Assembly: GCF_024609325.1 (NCBI RefSeq) | Contig: NZ_JANHMQ010000004.1 | Location: 124,001-188,000, forward strand | DNA from: Geothrix fuzhouensis | GTDB taxonomy: Bacteria; Acidobacteriota; Holophagae; Holophagales; Holophagaceae | Direction: 5' to 3' | Length of the DNA stretch: 64,000 nt | In this document: positions 58,963-64,000 of the stretch, piece after piece | How the letters are laid out: each line of letters begins with the position of its first letter | Numbering within the stretch: position 1 is the stretch's first letter | The notes under the pieces: generated by a model | Told to the model about the DNA's origin: nothing | Database searches by the model: none | The model's input: the letters and a program-made list of their open reading frames with translations, nothing else | Program-made: the position numbers and the translations under genes

Positions 58963-59736
58963 ATGCCCAGCCTTCCCGAGCTTCTCCTCCTCATGCTCGC
59001 CGCGCTGCTGGCGGGGTTCATCGACGCGGTGGTGGGCGGGGGCGGGCTCATCACCGTGCCGGCGCTCATGCTCGGTCTGCCCGCGGGCACGCCGCTGCCC
59101 ACGCTGCTGGGCACGAACAAGGTGGTGGCCGTCACGGGCACCACCCTGGCGGCCGGCAAGTTCCTGCGCTCGGGCACCCTCCCCTGGCGGGAGATGGTGG
59201 TGCCGGTGCTGGCCTCGGCCCTTGGCGCTTCGGGCGGAGTCTGGCTCACCTACCGGGTGCACGCGGACTTCCTCCGGCCGGTCATGCTCGGGCTGTTGGT
59301 GGCCATGCTGGCCTTCACGCTGTTGAAGCCGGACCTGGGCCGCCTGCACGCACCCCGCTACGGCCTGCACCACCAGCGCGGACTGGCGGCGCTCATCGCG
59401 ATGGCCCTGGGCTTCTATGACGGCTTCTTCGGTCCCGGGACGGGGTCGGTGCTGATCTTCCTGTTTGTGGCCGTGCTGGGGTTCGACTTCCTGCGGTCGT
59501 CCGCCCTGGCCAAGAGCGTGAACTGGGCCTCGAACCTCACGGCCATGGCACTCTTTGTCTGGCAGGGCAGCTGGCTTCCCTCCGTGGCCCTCGGCATGGC
59601 CGCGGCCAACGGGGTGGGGGGCTACTTCGGTGCCCACATGGCTCTCAACAAGGGCAGCCGCTGGGTGCGGGGCCTTTTCATCACCGTGGTGGCGGCCCTG
59701 ATTCTGCGCCTGGGCTGGCAAGTGCTTCGCGGCTGA
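58963..59736 (+). CDS. TSUP (TauE/SafE) family transporter
   Basis: 257 residues, about eight helices: LLLLMLAALLAGFIDAVVGGGGLITVPALMLGLP (the G-x-G-G-G hallmark), LLGTNKVVAVTGTTLAAGKFL, and in the second half ALGFYDGFFGPGTGSVLIFLF, ALAKSVNWASNLTAM. Exports small sulfur or organic anions in other bacteria; substrate unknown here. Start MPSLPELL chosen by hydrophobic onset. Confidence 0.93.
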   Translation: MPSLPELLLLMLAALLAGFIDAVVGGGGLITVPALMLGLPAGTPLPTLLGTNKVVAVTGTTLAAGKFLRSGTLPWREMVVPVLASALGASGGVWLTYRVHADFLRPVMLGLLVAMLAFTLLKPDLGRLHAPRYGLHHQRGLAALIAMALGFYDGFFGPGTGSVLIFLFVAVLGFDFLRSSALAKSVNWASNLTAMALFVWQGSWLPSVALGMAAANGVGGYFGAHMALNKGSRWVRGLFITVVAALILRLGWQVLRG

Positions 59737-59779
59737 AACGGGCATTCCAATTCCCGCGGTGCCCGCCTAGGCTAATGCG

Positions 59780-60067
59780 ATGCCCTCCCGTCCCCGTCCC
59801 TTCACCTGGGACGTCCTCATTCGAACCCTGAGATTCTTCTACCTGCTGTGGGGCGGGATGCTCCTGTCCACGCTGGCCTTCTATGGCCGGTTGAAGCTGC
59901 CGCCGGCCTTCTGGCATTGGCCGGAACTCTGCCGGGCCCTCATGGGGCCTTGGGGACGAGCCCTGGCCCTGGGTTTCGGCCTGGTGATGTGCCTGGCGGC
60001 CCTCCTGGAGGTCTGGGAACTGGTGGATCGCCTGCTGGTGCGATTCATGGGGGAGTCGGAGCACTAG
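59780..60067 (+). CDS. Small membrane protein
   Basis: 95 residues with hydrophobic segments VLIRTLRFFYLLWGGMLLSTLAFYG and ALALGFGLVMCLAALLEVWELV. No recognised family. Placed between TSUP and the FadL-like gene; may share their transcript. Confidence 0.65.
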   Translation: MPSRPRPFTWDVLIRTLRFFYLLWGGMLLSTLAFYGRLKLPPAFWHWPELCRALMGPWGRALALGFGLVMCLAALLEVWELVDRLLVRFMGESEH

Positions 60068-60178
60068 TTAGAACACTCCGCTTGGTGAATCGGACCCTTT
60101 TGGCGATCCTGGAGCCTTGGGCTTGAACCCTTTCCGGGTTCGGGCCATTCAAGAAGCGTGTCTCGGAGGCGTGGCGAT

Positions 60179-61549
60179 ATGGCGCAGGCAGTTCGTGGAA
60201 TGTTCGGGGTAGGACTGCTGCTGGGCGTGGCCGCCCTGCCGGTGGCAGCTCAGAGTCTAGCCCTCCCGGCCGTGGACCCCGTGGGCATCGCCCGCGGCGG
60301 CGCCCAGGTGGCTTATGGCTACAGCCTGGAGGCGGCTACGGCCAATCCTGCGCTGCTGGCCTCCCAGAAGGAGAAGACCGGCTTCTACCTGGCGGCAGGG
60401 CTGGAAATGGCCTCCACGCAGCAGAGCCTGGAGTCGAACCAGAAGACCTTATACAGTTTCGACCGCAACCGAGTCATTGGGGGCTTCGGGCTGGCCAAAC
60501 GCCTCTCGGCGACGCTCACCCTGGGTCTGAAGCTGGATGAACCGTACCTCCGCCACGAGAAGCTGCTGGATAACGCCCCCAGCCGCTACTTCGGCGATGG
60601 CATCGATCTATCGGCTCGTCGCCTGGAAGGGCAGGCTGCTTGGGCCCTCAACCCCAACATGTCCGTTGGCCTAGGCCTCGGTGTGGCCCGACTCAGCTAC
60701 GATTCCAGCAGCGTCATGCGGTTCGGCGTGCCACTCGATCCCTCCCAGCCCGTGTCGGGAGCCAATCCCGTGCAGGGCCTGGTGGAACAGCGGGTGGGCC
60801 AGAGCGGGAACAAGGTGGTTCCAAGCTATTCGCTGGGTTTTCGCTGGGCCATCAACCCCCGCTGGACCCTGGGTGCCACGCACCAGTCCGGCCTGAAGGG
60901 CGATCTGGCGATGCACGCCGGCTTCCAGGATCCATATCTGGGCCTCTACGCCAATGATGGCCTCAGCAGCGCCGACCTGGGCACAGGAACCCGGGCTACG
61001 GCGCTGTTAGGGGCTTCGACCCCGGTGGTGGGCGGGTCGAGAACACTGGAACTGCCTTCTCAGACCACCGTGGGCTTCCGGCATCGCGCCCATCCCATGG
61101 TGACCTGGGAGGCGGATCTCCGCTGGACGTCCGCGGGCCTGCGGGTACCTGCCTTCGCCCTGGTGGCCACCCCTTCGGGTCCGGTGACTGCCCCGGCGGA
61201 GCTGCCCCGCGGCAAAGGCCATTTCGGACTCAGCGCTTCGGTGGAAATCGAACTGGACAAGGACTGGACCCTGCGGAGCGGCCTCAGCCTCGACCAGCGC
61301 TCGGTGGATGAGTCGATGACCGAGCCCCTGCTGGGTGGCTCGCGAACCGCGGCCTTCTCCGTGGGTGCCGGGTACAAAGCCTGGGGTGGCGAGTGGAGCA
61401 TCGGTTACCAGTACCGCCAGAGCGAGGACCAGGACACCCACCGCCTCACCGGCGTCTGGAGCGACACGGGCTTCCGCACCGGCGTCACCCGCACGAGGGT
61501 CGAAGGGATGGGGCACCTCATGGCCATCGGGTACAGGAGGGCGTTCTGA
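60179..61549 (+). CDS. FadL/OMPP1-like outer-membrane channel
   Basis: 456 residues from MAQAVRGMFGVGLLLGVAALPVAAQS, a signal peptide. Then DPVGIARGGAQVAYGYSLEAATANPALLA, the N-terminal hatch pattern of FadL (G-x-A/G-x-A...NPA), long barrel strands (VGLGLGVARLSYDSS, YSLGFRWAINPRWTLGATHQSGLKGDL), and C-terminal IGYRRAF ending in Phe. Transports hydrophobic compounds across the outer membrane. Confidence 0.85.
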   Translation: MAQAVRGMFGVGLLLGVAALPVAAQSLALPAVDPVGIARGGAQVAYGYSLEAATANPALLASQKEKTGFYLAAGLEMASTQQSLESNQKTLYSFDRNRVIGGFGLAKRLSATLTLGLKLDEPYLRHEKLLDNAPSRYFGDGIDLSARRLEGQAAWALNPNMSVGLGLGVARLSYDSSSVMRFGVPLDPSQPVSGANPVQGLVEQRVGQSGNKVVPSYSLGFRWAINPRWTLGATHQSGLKGDLAMHAGFQDPYLGLYANDGLSSADLGTGTRATALLGASTPVVGGSRTLELPSQTTVGFRHRAHPMVTWEADLRWTSAGLRVPAFALVATPSGPVTAPAELPRGKGHFGLSASVEIELDKDWTLRSGLSLDQRSVDESMTEPLLGGSRTAAFSVGAGYKAWGGEWSIGYQYRQSEDQDTHRLTGVWSDTGFRTGVTRTRVEGMGHLMAIGYRRAF

Positions 61550-61572
61550 GCAGCCTCGGGACTGGCTTCTAG

Positions 61573-62298
61573 ATGCGCTACCTCGGCCCCCATGCGTGTG
61601 AAGAGGCCCTGGCCAGGGGCGAGCTCCACACGGTCTGGCTCGCGCCAGCGGCGTTCGGACGAATGGCGAAACTCATCGCCGAGGCCCGCGGCGCGGGCGT
61701 GGTCATCCACCGCGAACCCATGGAGGGCCTGGATCGCCGCGCGCAGGGCCAGCGCCATCAGGGCGTGCTGGGCGAGGGCGGTCCCTTCGCCTACACGGAG
61801 TTCGAGGAGATCGTGGCTCGCCTCAAGGCCAAGGGTGATGCCGCGCTGGTGCTGGCCCTGGATGGGGTCACCGATCCCCACAACCTGGGGGCCATCCTGC
61901 GTTCGGCTGCGGCCGCCGCGGTGGATGGCGTGATCCTGCCGGAACGGCGGTCGGCGGCGGTGAACGAGACGGTGGTGCGTGCCAGTGCGGGCACGGCGGG
62001 CCGCGTGCCTGTCTGCCGCGTGGTGAACCTCGGCCGCACGCTGGATGAGCTCAAGGAGGCCGGTGGCTGGATCTACGGCCTGGCGGCGGGCGAGGGCAGC
62101 CGGGACTACCTGCAGGAGCCCTTCGATCGCGCCACAGTGCTGGTGATGGGGGCCGAAGGAGAGGGCCTGCACCTCAAGATCCGGGAACGCTGCGACGGCC
62201 TGCTGTACATCCCCATGCCGGGCGGCATCGAGAGCCTGAATGTCTCCGCGGCCGCGGCAGTAACCCTCTTCCGGGTCCTGGCCCGGCGGCAGTCGTGA
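61573..62298 (+). CDS. rlmB: TrmH-family rRNA 2'-O-methyltransferase, RlmB type
   Basis: 241 residues. N-terminal substrate domain (GPHACEEALARGELHTVWL), then SPOUT motifs LALDGVTDPHNLGAILRSAAAAAVDGVILP (motif 1), VLVMGAEGEGLHLKIRERCDGLLYIPMPGGIESLNVSAAAAVTLF (motifs 2 and 3). RlmB methylates G2251 of 23S rRNA; other TrmH members act on tRNA, so the target is probable, not proven. Confidence 0.88.
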   Translation: MRYLGPHACEEALARGELHTVWLAPAAFGRMAKLIAEARGAGVVIHREPMEGLDRRAQGQRHQGVLGEGGPFAYTEFEEIVARLKAKGDAALVLALDGVTDPHNLGAILRSAAAAAVDGVILPERRSAAVNETVVRASAGTAGRVPVCRVVNLGRTLDELKEAGGWIYGLAAGEGSRDYLQEPFDRATVLVMGAEGEGLHLKIRERCDGLLYIPMPGGIESLNVSAAAAVTLFRVLARRQS

Positions 62299-62479
62299 GC
62301 GCGCCCGGAAGTTTCCCCTTGAGGCACCCGTGGACGCGTGATATCTTTCGAGTTCCCTGTCAGGAAAGCCCTGCCTCGCAGCGACCCTGACACGGAGCCC
62401 CGGTAGGGGTTCCGAGGGGACGTTTTCCGGGCTTTCCGGGAAGCATTGACAAGCCCCGGGAGGGGCGACGGACAAGCAT

Positions 62480-62566
62480 GCCGAGATGGCCGAGTGGTTA
62501 ATGGCAGCAGACTGTAAATCTGCCACGCAACGCGTTACGGAGGTTCGAATCCTTCTCTCGGCACCA
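62480..62566 (+). tRNA. tRNA-Tyr (GTA)
   Basis: Acceptor GCCGAGA (62480-62486) with TCTCGGC (62556-62562), discriminator A and encoded CCA. Anticodon stem GCAGA/TCTGC with loop CTGTAAA gives GTA. A long variable arm (ACGCAACGCGTTACG) as expected for class II tRNA-Tyr. Confidence 0.96.
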
Positions 62567-62598
62567 GTCCGCTGGACCCTAAGTTCTCGGGATTCCAT

Positions 62599-62675
<77 letters not shown>

Positions 62676-62749
62676 CCCTCCTCCCCCGTCCCGCCGGTTC
62701 CACCCGGCCCGACGGCAAGGCCCCCCGCCTCACGGCGGGAAGGTTCAAA

Positions 62750-62824
<75 letters not shown>

Positions 62825-62880
62825 CCCTTCGCACTGTTCAACCTTCCTTCATTCTCTCTTCCACCCTTCAGGAGGCACCC

Positions 62881-64000
<1,120 letters not shown>

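Noticed and set aside
62299-62479. Riboswitch or attenuator before the tRNA cluster
   Set aside because: Hairpins such as CCCC-GGTA-GGGG exist and a TTGACA lies at 62446, but no matching -10 box or known riboswitch core was found.

Overview
The window is a 64 kb piece of a GC-rich, Gram-negative bacterial chromosome. Outer-membrane genes (BamD, a FadL-type channel, an Omp barrel), a tRNA-Tyr/Gly/Thr-tuf cluster, a DUF6677-like protein and a glyoxylate-shunt regulator next to aceA fit an Acidobacteriota member of the Holophaga/Geothrix type. That assignment is inference from gene content and style; no rRNA gene is present to settle it.

Layout. 1-9.2 kb: end of a UbiD decarboxylase, an outer-membrane barrel, then a long minus-strand run (rplS, trmD, an ExoD-like protein, rlmN, a ThiE-like enzyme, an aldo/keto reductase, bamD, a hydrolase). 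9.3-24.4 kb: prfB, a DUF6677-like protein, an alkaline-phosphatase-fold transferase, rpsR-rpsF, pth, DUF6448 with a TetR regulator, rplY, ppk1, the Mrp/ApbC scaffold ATPase, a thioesterase, a K+ channel and a KefB-like antiporter. 24.4-25.9 kb: a secreted M28 peptidase. 26-34.3 kb: a dense arsenic island, all on the plus strand. 34.3-40.7 kb: tyrA, DUF2461, a repeat-filled gap, then an oxidative-stress cluster (sod, dps, DUF3501, rubrerythrin, PNPOx-like) and a class A beta-lactamase. 41-49.6 kb: small metabolic and membrane genes, a short YidC-like insertase, two lipoproteins and folE. 50-57 kb: purM, malic enzyme, an acyltransferase, and a ScfR/RamB-type regulator divergent from aceA. 57-64 kb: a hydrolase, frr, TSUP, a FadL-like channel, a TrmH-family methylase, three tRNAs and tuf, which runs off the right edge.

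The arsenic island holds two ArsR repressors with different cysteine sites but similar TTTCG/CGAAA operators, a CMD/AhpD-like protein with a Cys-rich tail, an ArsD fused to a redox-type CMD domain, ArsA, Acr3, a rhodanese-like protein lacking the catalytic cysteine, an ArsN-type acetyltransferase, ArsC, ArsM, an ArsP-type permease and a small thioredoxin. Together they could reduce arsenate, chaperone and pump arsenite, methylate it, export organoarsenicals and acetylate an arsenic antibiotic.

The most unusual non-coding material is a set of intergenic repeats linked to broken pieces of neighbouring genes. Downstream of sod are two intact 93-bp copies of the sod 3' end; downstream of rpsR is a damaged copy of the rpsR 3' end. 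Each copy abuts a small element with an outer stem CTCCRTCT/AGAYGGAG and an inner GGG-loop hairpin; stems differ between loci, in part by paired changes. Other families are palindromes with arms of about 10-bp period, hairpins that start right after stop codons, and a 72-bp MITE-like palindrome after aceA.
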